Shown here: piece by piece, positions 45,017-54,923 of the stretch
Layout: every line of letters begins with the position of its first letter
Numbering within the stretch: the first letter of the stretch is position 1
Origin: Crotalaria pallida
Lineage: Eukaryota; Streptophyta; Magnoliopsida; Fabales; Fabaceae
DNA length: 64,000 nucleotides
Assembly: GCA_037953625.1 (NCBI GenBank)
Contig: CM075652.1
Coordinates: forward strand, 74,119,501 to 74,183,500
Direction: 5' to 3'
Made by a program: the position numbers and the translations under genes
The notes under the pieces: model-generated
Seen by the model: the letters and a program-made list of their open reading frames with translations, nothing else
Told to the model about the DNA's origin: nothing
The model's database searches: none

Positions 45017-46362
45017 TGATTGGTGTCCATTATTTGATGTTTTTCATAGATTTTTATTCCCCTTTTAGTTTAGTTTTTGGTGTGTTTCCTAAGTGATTTA
45101 TAGTTTTTAGGTAGTTTTCCTTTATGTTTAATTTAAGAGTAAATACATCATTAATAAAACTTTGTCGTCATGATTTCAGGTGTTTAGAGGCCAAAATATG
45201 AAGGTCAAGGTTAAAGAGGCATCCAAAGTCGATTCGGGCCTAAAAAACGGAGCAAAAAAGAGCAAAATAGGCTATTTTGGCCCAGTCTGGGTGCTCAGGC
45301 ATGAGGGGGTCAAACTGCTGAAGATTTGGGTGAAAAAAATCAAGAATTACAACAAGTTTAACGCCTAGGTGGGCTGAGCCTCGCGCCCAGGTGTGTTTAG
45401 AAGCAAAATAAAAAATAGAAAATAGGTGTGAGCTCCATGCGCCTAGGCGCACAGTAAGGACACCTAGACATGAGTTCCGTGCGCCCGGGCGTGAGCTGAG
45501 CAGATTTTTGTGAATTTTTGAGACCTTTGACATACTTTTGGCTATATAACTGATTTTCCTTGGCATTTCAAGATGGAACTCGAAATATAACAAAGGGGAG
45601 GAGAGAAAAAGCTTGGAGGAACTCAAAGGGGAGGTCTTGACTCTCGAAGAAAGGGATTCCGGAGGGAGAATTGACCCTTGGCACATGGTAGCTCTCATGG
45701 GGTTCTTTTTCTACCTTTGCTTTTCTGCTTTTGTAATGTATTTCTAAATTCTCAATAGGGATGTGGTTAATGTATAGGATCATGAATATCTTTATTTGAT
45801 TATGAATGGATTTTCTCTCTTTTATATCAATTGTTTGATTATGTGCTGTTTGTATGCGTAGAACTGCCCACTCTGTGTTTTGGGACTCAATCCTCCAATT
45901 GGGAAATTGAGGATTGAGTTGACTCTATAGTCAAACTTTGCAATTTATCAACTCGTAGGAATAGTTTTGAGAAATTGTATAACATCGATAATTCCAGTGT
46001 TTTAATTGTGTTATTAAACTAAGACTCACTTAAGGGATTAAGGGGTATAGTTTGATAATAAAAAATAAAGGCCTTGAGGAATCAAGTTTTTGCTAATTCT
46101 AGAATTATTGTTGATATAGAGAGAGATGAAATTCATAGTTATATAGAGTTATAATCCGAATACTAAAATCATGTCCCTAGCCTTTTAAACGTTCATAGTT
46201 TAATTTCAATTTTCTAACTCAAAACCAAAACTATTATTCTCCAATTTTCATTAAGTAATTGTAATAAGGTGAAAACTATTTGAAATAATCAATCCCTTGG
46301 GTTTGACACTCTCTTATCACTTTACTACTTGTGTGACCCGGTAGACTTGCCGGTGAGCAACA
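45017..46362 (+). mobile_element. Solo LTR of an Athila-type element
   Basis: 1346 bp with TGATTGG ... GAGCAACA ends, flanked by TAAGA (45012-45016, 46363-46367), inside the Tekay integrase gene. Its end GGTAGACTTGCCGGTGAGCA parallels the LTR end of the Athila at 46952-61343 and its length is nearly the same (1344 bp). It contains the GCGCCTAGGCG / GCGCCCGGGCG style repeats also seen there. No interior is left, so LTR-LTR recombination removed the element. Confidence 0.88.
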
Positions 46363-46951
46363 TAAGACTTCAAATGGTGTCATTCCAATACTCGCATGAT
46401 AGCTATTGTTGTAAGTGAATTCCATCGGTGGCAACAGTTGCTCCCAATTCTCTTGGTATTCCAAAACACAAGCTCCTAGAAGATCTTCCAATGATTGGAT
46501 GGTTCTTTCGGATTGACCATCTGTCTGGGGATGATAAGCGGAACTTAATCTTAACTTAGTCCCCATAACTTGATGCAAACTTTGCCAGAACCTTGATGTG
46601 AATCTTGGATCACGATTGGAAACAATGCTTGAAGGTATTCCATGTAGGCGAACAACTTCTTTGATATACAGCTGGGTCAACTTCTCCAATGAGTAACAAA
46701 TATTAACTGGAATAAAATGCGCAGACTCTGATAGTCGGTCGATGATTACCCAAACAGCTTCAAAACCATACGAATTTCTAGGTAATTTTGACACGAAATC
46801 CATAGAGATGTTATCTCACTTCCATTTAGAAATATCTAATGGTTGCATTTTTCCACCCGATTTCTTATGTTCGATCTTTGACTTTTGACAAATTAGGCAA
46901 GATGCGACATAAGAACATCTGACATCATGCTTAAGGTACTCAGTCATCTAC
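46363..46951 (-). pseudogene. Tekay integrase zinc finger and catalytic core
   Basis: The minus-strand frame shows the end of the HHCC finger (CLICQKSKIEH), then MDFVSKLP, IVSNRDPRF and AYHPQTDGQSERT, giving D, D and E positions, and ends at GMTPFEVL where the solo LTR interrupts. A stop at 46816-46818 lies between finger and core. The sequence is very similar in design to the fragment at 1-1105, but the two are separate copies in opposite orientation. Confidence 0.9.
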
Positions 46952-48295
46952 TGTTCACTATCTAGCAAGTATACTAGATCGGATAGTAATACAGTCGGTT
47001 AAGACCGGTTATCGTCCCACAGGGATTGTAAATTGTGTTCAATAATTTCTACCTTATTCCTAACTATTAATGAAATCTGAAAAATCTAATTAAATTGAGA
47101 ATGAGAATGGATTTAGAACAACTAAATACTGAATAAAAAAAACTAAATCTGAATTAATTAATTAAAAGTAAGATGGGAAAAGCGTTAGGAATATGATTTC
47201 ATTGCAGGACCTAGTCTATTAATTATGAATTTCTGTTTTCCTAATTTATTCAACAACATTTCAGCAGTAACAATTACCAAACCCCTTTAATAATTGTGTT
47301 TCCTATTCAATTGGAATCCCTTAATTCCTTAAGAAATTACCAACCAATTAGTCATTAATTAAGATCTCTGAAATTGATTAGTTATATAATCCCCAAAAGT
47401 ATCCCTACTAATTGGATGATTATAATGTTTGATTGCAAGGTCTATTCTAATCCTAATTTTTCAATTGAAGAACTAGAAACCCAAAACAAAACATAAAGTG
47501 GCCAATTCTATGATTTGTAATTATAACTCAATCAAACAATTGAATAAAAGGGAAAACATCAATTCATAATTTCATAAACTAATCATGATCCATGCAAATC
47601 CATCAAATTTCTAACAAAGGGTTTAGTTACACATAATTAAAATTGAAAAACAATGAAAAGAAGAAGAACCCATGATCCTAGCAAATCATAAATTCTTCAA
47701 TCTACAACCGGATCCCTCCGGTGTTGATCTCCAATGCTCTTCTCAATGCAATTTCTCTTTGTAAATTCGTGTGTGTTCTCCCTCTCTAATATAAATCCTA
47801 ATTAATAACCTCAAAACTAAGCTAATCCCCTCAGAAATCAGGAAATTAAGTTGATTTGGGCTTGGACCGGGTGACGCGCGCCAGGCTACACGCCTGGGCG
47901 CGCCAGGTCTGATGCTTCATATTTCAGCGATGCACGCGCGCCTGGGCGCGCTGGGTCCCGTGCCTGGGCGCGCAAACTTTGATGATCCATTTTCCTCCGC
48001 TGCTAGCGCGCCTGGGCGTTCTGTTTGCACGCCTGGGCGTGTGACACCTGATGTGGCTCCGTTTTTCTCCGTTCTTGTGACATTTTCAAGGTCCTTTTAT
48101 ACTCTTTTCAGTTCCAATGTTATTTTATCCAATTTAGCTCCCAAAAGTACCTGAAACATACCCAAAACGGATCAAAATGTTCAAGGGAATAAAATTTCCT
48201 AAATTAATTAAAAACTAAACAAAATCTACCTAAAAAACTTAAGAAACAAGCCAAAATTAAGCAAAAAGGGAGTCAAATTAAGCTCTAAAACATCA
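46952..48295 (-). repeat. 3' LTR of Athila copy 3
   Basis: 1344 bp, TGTTCACTATC to AAAACATCA on the plus strand. Bases 47875-48045 hold several copies of GCGCCTGGGCG-type GC-rich words in an otherwise AT-rich LTR. The first 490 bp match 60847-61343 with about ten differences by eye. Confidence 0.92.
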
Positions 48296-49738
48296 TATGT
48301 TAGACCCAAATCACACCCCCAAACTTAGCATTTTGCATGTCCCAGGCAAAAGTAAAATAAAAATTCTAAAACAAAAGACTACTACCCAAATCAAAATGTA
48401 CAACACCTAATTTAAGACTTCGACTCATCAACACAGCCACATATTCATACAAGCCATTCACATGTCAAAACTTGGTTAAAGAGATAAAACCAATCAGAAT
48501 TCAGAACTAGTGAACACTCTCAACCTCTCATTGTATATCTCTCATGTGTATCAAGGGTATTAGCAATTCACTCAAGTTCATACAATAGTAAAGTGTTACC
48601 ATATGCTTGACCATAGACCTAAATCTCCACTGAAATTATTGAAAACATGCACAAAACAAAAGGTCTTTATTTTGGTTGTAATGAGGTCATGGCTAGAAGT
48701 GTTAAGGTGGTATAAAAGAAAGAAAGGATGAATCTAAGGGCTAAAATGCAAAACAAATTTCCCTTAAAAATTCTGAATGAGCAATGAATACTATGAGAAC
48801 TCACACTCAAACACAACTATTTCAAACTTTCTCTTTTTCTAATCTTCACTTTACTACTTCTTCCCAACAGATTTCTTTTCTCTTTTTATTTCAACAATGT
48901 TCATTTTTTCTCAACTTTGCTTTTCTTTTGGAAGAAGAGTAACTCAATCAACACTTTCACAATTTTCACACTTTTTGAAATGTCTCTCTCTCAATTGCTC
49001 ATTCAAAATTCCTAGGTTACTCATTAAAAATATACAATCAATGTAGGGTACCGAAGAAAAATCATATTTATATTAGGCTCAAAATGGGCAACTAAAGGAA
49101 AACAAATCCACAAACTCTGAGGCTACAAAAACACCATCCTAAATGCCTTAATCATTTTCATGCATGTAATCAATTATCAATCTCAAAATGGTCACCGGTC
49201 AAGTTCAAGAACACAAAACTAAAGTGAACACACTCATGAAAGAAATAGGGGTCTCAAATCAAAATAATTCAACAAAATCATACCCCATCAAATAGGTTCA
49301 AAATCTCACAGGCTAAAGTCAGTTCACTAATCTCAAGTTCTGAAAAACTTTGTCAAAATAACCAAATTTCAAAAATATTTACAGCTCAACAAATAAGTAA
49401 CATAAACCAATGAGTCTAATCCTAAACTAAGTATATACACCTATCATCAGAAAAATAATCCTAAGTCTAGAATAATTACAAAACCTCTACCTAAGACACA
49501 AACCAACACCAAAAATGGGAAAATAATTCAGATCTGAAAAATTAATTTTTATTTTGTCCACTCCCCCAAACTTAAAGGTTGGCTTGTCCTCAAGCTAACT
49601 AAACAATCCTACTCTACAAAATAAAAATTAAAAAGAAAACTTACCAAAACATTGGGTTGCCACCCAACAAGCGCTTGTTTAACGTCACGAGCCTGACGGG
49701 TCACCTCCTTTCGGAGGCTCAGGGAAATCACAGAGAAA
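48296..49738 (-). other. Non-coding 3' region of Athila copy 3
   Basis: 1.44 kb without a supported frame. Polypurine tract GCTAAGTTTGGGGGTGTG (minus strand, 48312-48329) lies near the LTR. A second tract, CTTTAAGTTTGGGGGAGTG with TTGAGGACAAGCC just upstream (about 49559-49597), lies near the end of pol. No env-like frame. Confidence 0.75.
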
Positions 49739-50686
49739 CTAGGGGTTAAGGAGCTTAGCAATGGTTTTGCATCTCTCTACTGCTCCTCCCAAATAAATCT
49801 TCAGTCTCTGGCCATTAACTTTGAAAGTCCGACCATCCTTGGGATCTTTCACCTCTACTGCCCCATAAGGGAATACCTGTTCAACAACAAAGGGACCAGA
49901 CCACCTAGACTTAAGCTTTCCAGGGAAAAGCCTTAGCCTAGAGTTATACAACAAAACCATCTGACCTTTTTCAAAATTTTTAGGGATTATTTTCTTATCA
50001 TGGTAGTATTTAATTTTTGCTTTCAAATATCTAGACCAGTTATAAGCTTGTTCCCTAAACTCATCTAATTCAGTCATTTGTAACATTCTTTTCTCACCTG
50101 CTTGTTGCATATCCATGTTCAGAAATCTGGTTTTCCAATAAGCCTTGTGCACTAACTCAACAGGCAAATGGCAATTCTTCCCATACACCACATGGTAAGG
50201 TGACATACCCAAGGGACTCTTAAAAGCAGTTCTGTATGCCCATAGAGCATCATCTAGTTTCCTAGACCAATCCTTTCGTGAGCTATTTACAATTCTATCT
50301 AGAATCCACTTAAGTTCTCGATTGGAAACCTCTACTTGGCCACTAGTTTGAGGGTGATAGGGTGTAGAAATTTTATGATTCACCTCATACTTAGCCAAAA
50401 CCTTCTCTAACACTCTATTGCAAAAGTGGGTGTCATTATCACTAATAAGCACCCTGGGCACACCAAATCTATTGAAAATGTTTTTCTTAACAAAGTTCAC
50501 AACCACTGAAGCATCATTGGTGGGGCTTGCAATTGCCTCCACCCATTTGGACACATAGTCCACAGCAACCAAGATGTACCTGTTACCAAATGAAGGTGGG
50601 AAAGGACCCACAAAATCAATCCCCCAAACATCAAAAATTTCCACCTCCAAAATATTTTGGAGAGGCATTTCATCCCTTCGGGAGAT
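49739..50686 (-). pseudogene. Athila copy 3 integrase core and C-terminus
   Basis: The 309-codon open frame begins shortly after the insertion site of the gag-only element. It carries GIDFVGPFPPSFG, LISDNDTHF and TSGQVEVSNRE (D, D, E residues), then KGQMVLLYNSRLRL and GKLKSRWSGPF. It ends at 49739 with LLNP. The catalytic region is open. The zinc finger part is separated at 56522, beyond the inserted element. Confidence 0.93.
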
Positions 50687-50691
50687 ATTAC

Positions 50692-52284
50692 TGTTAGTTC
50701 CATGATGAACATGATGAATGTTTTGATAATGACAAAGTGTTTTTGAACAAGCTACAAGTGTTGATCAAGTTTCAAGCTCAACAAGCAACAACAAACATCA
50801 AATGAAGAAGAGAGAAAACAAGCTCATGAAGACCTAAGTTTGAGTGTATTTGTATTTCTTTTATCTTTTGCCTCTCAAGCTTCATAGGTTTTTTATTTGG
50901 GTAGATTATTATAGAGGGTAGTGAATCTCATTCATAAGTCATGATTAAATCATAATTTGAGTTTTCACTTAATCTAGAATCAATAGGTGGCTTAAAGGTT
51001 TTAAAGGAAAGGTTGGATTTTGAGAAAACAAGTTTTGAACATGTACAGTACCAACTTAATCGATTAAGTGATAACTTAATCGAGTACTACTCGAGTACAC
51101 GACTTGCTTAATCGATTAAGTACTGCTGAACTGATTTTTAAAATACGTTTTTCACTTCTCAAAATCAGTTTTCAAGTGCTACAACTTTTGGGTATTCTAT
51201 ATAAACCTTTTCCTATTATTTGTGATTAATTAGAATCATTTTCATACAAGTTTTACAAAGAATCAAGCCACTCTATTCTCTCTCATTTTCAAAGATCAAA
51301 GCTTTTTTATTTTCATATTCTTTGATCAAGAACCTTTGAATTTCTTATGGTGAATTGTCATAACTCTTGATTGAGATTCATAGGATTGTTTTGTGTTTTC
51401 TATTGTGTTGTAATTTTTGCAAGAAGGCAAGCCACTACAACAAACAAGAAGTCTTGGTGTGTCGATTTTATCATCAAGCAAGTGCATTCTTATTGAAGAA
51501 GAAGAAGAAGTCTTGGTTGTGAATCAAGCAAGTGAAGCCTTGGTGTGTGGCTTATCATCAAGCAATTGAAGACTTGTTGTGTCGATTATCAACAAGGGGT
51601 AGAGGTTAGATTAGAGAGAAGATCAATAGGATTACAAGGCAAGGGTGTCGGTTATCTCTTGTAAGCTAGCAAGAAGGGAGTCTTGTGAGGCAATCACTTG
51701 TAATTTGAGAACTCTAATTCCTCATAGTGAAGAATCTCTCTTGGTTGAAGAGGGGACTGGATGTAGCTTTCAAGTGGATGAAAGTGAACCAGGATAAATC
51801 ACTGTGTCGTATCTCTAAACCCTTACTCTTTATATTCAAGTCATTTGATTGTGTTCTTGGTTGAAAACCTAGAAAGATTGATTTTCATAATTGATTGAAT
51901 TGAATCTTTGATTGTTCAAATTGATAAAGGGAAAATCATTTTCATAACTAGGTTAATCAATAAGAATATAGGTGTTAATCATTTCCGCTGAATCTCTGAT
52001 CTTGCATGTGAATTGATTGATTTTCGTATTCGAATGAAAAATTGATTTTTCTGTTTTCTGTCTTATTTAATCGATTAAGTTCAAGTTTAATCGAGTACTA
52101 CTCGAGTAAATTGCAGGTTAATCGATTAAGTGCTGTAGAATTTACAAAAATCATTTGTTTTGATTGTTTAGATTTGTTTCGTTAGAAAATCTTTCAAGGT
52201 AGCTTCAACACCTATTCAACCCCCCCTTCTAGGTGTATTCCTAGGGTTCCTAAGTCTCTCCAACCACCAATTGCGGTTTCCTCA
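50692..52284 (+). repeat. 5' LTR of the TR-GAG-like element
   Basis: 1593 bp. Holds palindromes CTTAATCGATTAAG and CGAGTACTACTCGAG in two clusters (51055-51125 and 52066-52135). The string TTTTGGGTATTCTATATAAA with a TATA-like core lies near 51187-51206, which would put a promoter in the middle of the LTR. Confidence 0.95.
51196..51207 (+). promoter_or_regulatory. Candidate TATA box of the TR-GAG-like LTR
   Basis: TTCTATATAAAC fits a plant TATA box. It lies just downstream of the first cluster of ATCGAT palindromes. An identical copy occurs in the other LTR. Position and use are inferred only. Confidence 0.5.
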
Positions 52285-52286
52285 AT

Positions 52287-52298
52287 TGGTATCAGAGC
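52287..52298 (+). promoter_or_regulatory. Primer-binding site (initiator tRNA-Met type)
   Basis: TGGTATCAGAGC lies two bases after the LTR end and matches the complement of the 3' end of plant initiator tRNA-Met, the usual Copia primer. Confidence 0.93.
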
Positions 52299-52356
52299 TC
52301 GGTCGAAAGACACGAGCATAACAACTTTTTCGTAAAGATCATTTAAGAAAATCGCA

Positions 52357-54147
52357 ATGGGTTCTACGAATTCTTTTGGTGGTGAAGGTGCTTCAATAAG
52401 TCGTCCTCCATTGTTTACCGGAGAAGGCTATGCATATTGGAAAGTTAGAATGAAAATCTTTATCCAAGCCATAGATAGTGAAATTTGGAAAGTAGTTGAA
52501 AAAGGTCCTCATATCCCCTCTAGTTTAGTTGAAGGTGTAGAACAATTGATCCCCGAGGATAAGTGGAAGGATGATGATAGAAAGAAAGTACAATATGATT
52601 ATAAAGCAAAGAATATCATCACATCCGCTTTATCCTATGACGAGTTCTTTAGAGTTTCTCAATGTTCTAGTGCTAAAGAAATGTGGGACACTTTACAAGT
52701 GACTCATGAAGGAACTAGTGAGGTTAGGAGAGCTAGATTGAATGCTTTAATGCGTGATTATGAATTGTTTCATATGCTTCCAAATGAATCTATAAATGAT
52801 ATGCAAAAGCGTTTTACTCACATTATAAATCATTTACTTGCTCTTGGTAAAACTTTTCTTCAAGGTGAACTTTCTAACAAAGTGTTGAGATGTTTAGACA
52901 GGAATTGGCAACCAAAAGTAACGGCTATTGTTGAATCTAAGAATTTGGATGCTATGGATCTAGCAACACTTTTCGGAAAGCTTCAAGAACATGAAATGGA
53001 GCTTGGACGATTAAGTATCAATGAAGAGTCGGATAAGAACAAATCAAGGAAAGGACTTGCTCTTAGAGTCAAAAGTGCATATAAAAATAAAGATAGTTCC
53101 GATGATGATGATAGTGAAGATTCCGATTCCAATGTTGATGAAAAAGACATGAAACTTTTGTTAAAAGAGTTTGACAAGTTTCTAAGGAGAAAAGGAAGGT
53201 TGAACAAGGACAAAAGTAAAGAGAAGGATTCCCCACACTATAAGACCAAAACTTCAAAAGAAGGTGTAGTTTGCCATGAATGTGGAAAGCCCGGACATCT
53301 CAAGTACTCATGCTCTAAGTATCTCAAGAAGAAGGAGAAAGACAAGAAAAATTCTAAATCTAAAAGAGCATACATAGTTTGGGATAGTGATGAAGATAAC
53401 AAGAAAAGCACATCGAGTAGTTCATCGGATGATGAAGAAGCCGCTTGTCTCAACTTGATAACTTTAGTAGATGATGAAGAACAAAGTTCAAATGATGAAT
53501 CAAGTTATCAAAGCGAGGATAGCAATGTAAGTGAATCTAAATCTGAAATTTCTTCTAAATATGAATTGTTACATAATGCTTATGAAGAAATGTATGAACA
53601 ACTTGAAAAACTAGCTTTGAAAAACATTGAAAGAAAGAAGCTCATTTTGAAACATCAAAAAGAGATTTTAGATCTTCAAAAACAAGTTGATGAGCTTAAT
53701 CTTGAAAATGAAACTCTTGATCTTATATATGCTAGTTCTTCTTGTGATTGTGCTAGTAGATTGAATATTGTGGTTGATTGTGAGAATTGCAAGTTGCTTA
53801 AAAATGAAAATGTTATTTTGAAAAATAAGCTTGCAAGTTTCTCAAGTGGTGATATTAGATTGCGCACATTGTTAAATTTTCAAAGAGAAAATTCAAACAA
53901 GTTTGGTTTGGGTTATACTAATGCTAAGAGTAAATCTCATAGAAATGTTGTTGATTTTTCTAAAGTTGATTTTTCAAATCCTCCAACATGTTTCTATTGT
54001 GGTACTCATGGACATACTTCAAATGTGTGTTATGTTAAAGTGCATGGTATACCTAAAGGAAATTTTGTTTGGATGAAAAAGGGTGAAAGTCCCTACACTA
54101 ACAAAAATGGATCCAAAACCATTTGGATACCAAAAAGCAAAGCATGA
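52357..54147 (+). CDS. gag: Copia-type Gag polyprotein, intact, 596 aa
   Basis: The start at 52357 (MGSTNSFGGEGASI) follows the primer site by about 60 bases and is the first in-frame methionine. Residues 17-220 form a Copia-type Gag (UBN2-like) domain beginning PPLFTGEGYAYWKVRM. An acidic serine-rich stretch follows at about 245-265, then the CCHC knuckle CHECGKPGHLKYSC near 306, a second acidic region, a coiled-coil-like segment (about 400-460), and a second knuckle CFYCGTHGHTSNVC near 545. The protein should coat and package retrotransposon RNA in the cytoplasm. It stops just after KTIWIPKSKA, the zone where SIRE/Maximus-type Copia polyproteins pass from Gag into Pol. No pol follows. It is the only complete coding sequence I would call intact in the window. 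Confidence 0.93.
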   Translation: MGSTNSFGGEGASISRPPLFTGEGYAYWKVRMKIFIQAIDSEIWKVVEKGPHIPSSLVEGVEQLIPEDKWKDDDRKKVQYDYKAKNIITSALSYDEFFRVSQCSSAKEMWDTLQVTHEGTSEVRRARLNALMRDYELFHMLPNESINDMQKRFTHIINHLLALGKTFLQGELSNKVLRCLDRNWQPKVTAIVESKNLDAMDLATLFGKLQEHEMELGRLSINEESDKNKSRKGLALRVKSAYKNKDSSDDDDSEDSDSNVDEKDMKLLLKEFDKFLRRKGRLNKDKSKEKDSPHYKTKTSKEGVVCHECGKPGHLKYSCSKYLKKKEKDKKNSKSKRAYIVWDSDEDNKKSTSSSSSDDEEAACLNLITLVDDEEQSSNDESSYQSEDSNVSESKSEISSKYELLHNAYEEMYEQLEKLALKNIERKKLILKHQKEILDLQKQVDELNLENETLDLIYASSSCDCASRLNIVVDCENCKLLKNENVILKNKLASFSSGDIRLRTLLNFQRENSNKFGLGYTNAKSKSHRNVVDFSKVDFSNPPTCFYCGTHGHTSNVCYVKVHGIPKGNFVWMKKGESPYTNKNGSKTIWIPKSKA

Positions 54148-54909
54148 TTGTTTTGTAGGTTTGATTGAAGATGCAAATGAGTGACACATGTTCTCAATTG
54201 GTCTCAACTATGAATGTCTATATTCACATTTTCAATTGGTATCACACTTGCATCTTAAGTGAATGTCCTACAAAGTGGTAATATTTGATATTGATATATT
54301 ATCTTAATTGATATCTTCTCAATTGATATTACTTTTCTAAATGTTTAGTTAATTCAATTTGTATCATTGAGAGATTATTAATTGATTATCATGTTTTTGT
54401 GATTATTGATTCTTCTTTACAATTGATATCTTCTTTGTTAAGTGATATTATGATCTTTTTAGTTTTCAATTGGTATTATATTTCATTGTTATATTCTCTT
54501 ACCAATTGATATCACATTTCAAAGTAAAGCTCTATTGTATTTGTTCAATTGGTATCAATGTTGTGAAGAAATGATCATTGATTTCTTACCTTGGCTTAGA
54601 TGTTATATTTCAATTGGTATATATATTACTTTTTGATAATGCCAAAGGGGGAGAAATATGATGTTTTGAATTGAATGAAATGTTTCTCAAAGAGGGAGAA
54701 ATATGATATTATATTTGGAGAAAGGTTGTTTTGTTGTTTTTATGTAGGTTGAGCTAGGTTGTTTAAGATAGGGGGAGAATCAAGCTTCTATCTCAATTGG
54801 ATTCAAGTGTTATAGCATTGATTGAGAGGGAGAAAGAGTCTTCTCAAGTGATCAAATGTTTCAAGCATCAACAACTTCAAGTGATTTCAAAACATGGGTT
54901 GTCATTTTC
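54148..54909 (+). repeat. Spacer with dispersed CAATTGGTATCA-like motifs
   Basis: About 760 bp without a frame. Variants of CAATTGGTATCA or CAATTGATATC occur near 54195, 54233, 54304, 54319, 54355, 54420, 54468, 54503, 54546 and 54611. The same string spans the LTR end and primer site of this element (CTCAATTGGTATCAGAGC at 52281-52298). AAGGGGGAGAAATATGAT occurs near 54643 and a variant near 54691. Confidence 0.8.
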
Positions 54910-54923
54910 AAAAAGGGGGAGAT
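54910..54923 (+). promoter_or_regulatory. Polypurine tract of the TR-GAG-like element
   Basis: AAAAAGGGGGAGAT lies immediately before the 3' LTR, the expected plus-strand primer. Two similar GGGGGAGA tracts occur further upstream (near 54646 and 54770). Confidence 0.9.

Larger units (their letters stand above)
41425..46951 (-). mobile_element. Tekay/Del-like chromovirus, minus strand, 5' part lost beyond nested insertions
   Basis: Contains the 3' LTR (41425-44365), polypurine tract, chromodomain, integrase C-terminus and, after a solo-LTR insertion, the integrase core and zinc finger. At 46951 it is cut by an Athila element whose far end lies beyond the window, so the rest of gag-pol and the 5' LTR are not visible. 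The presence of a chromodomain is diagnostic for chromoviruses. Confidence 0.9.

Noticed and set aside
47912..48154. 80-codon plus-strand frame
   Set aside because: It is produced by the GC-rich word repeats in the Athila LTR and is antisense to the element. No domain.
53069..53453. Minus-strand frames within the TR-GAG-like Gag gene
   Set aside because: They are antisense shadows of the acidic, lysine-rich Gag coding sequence.
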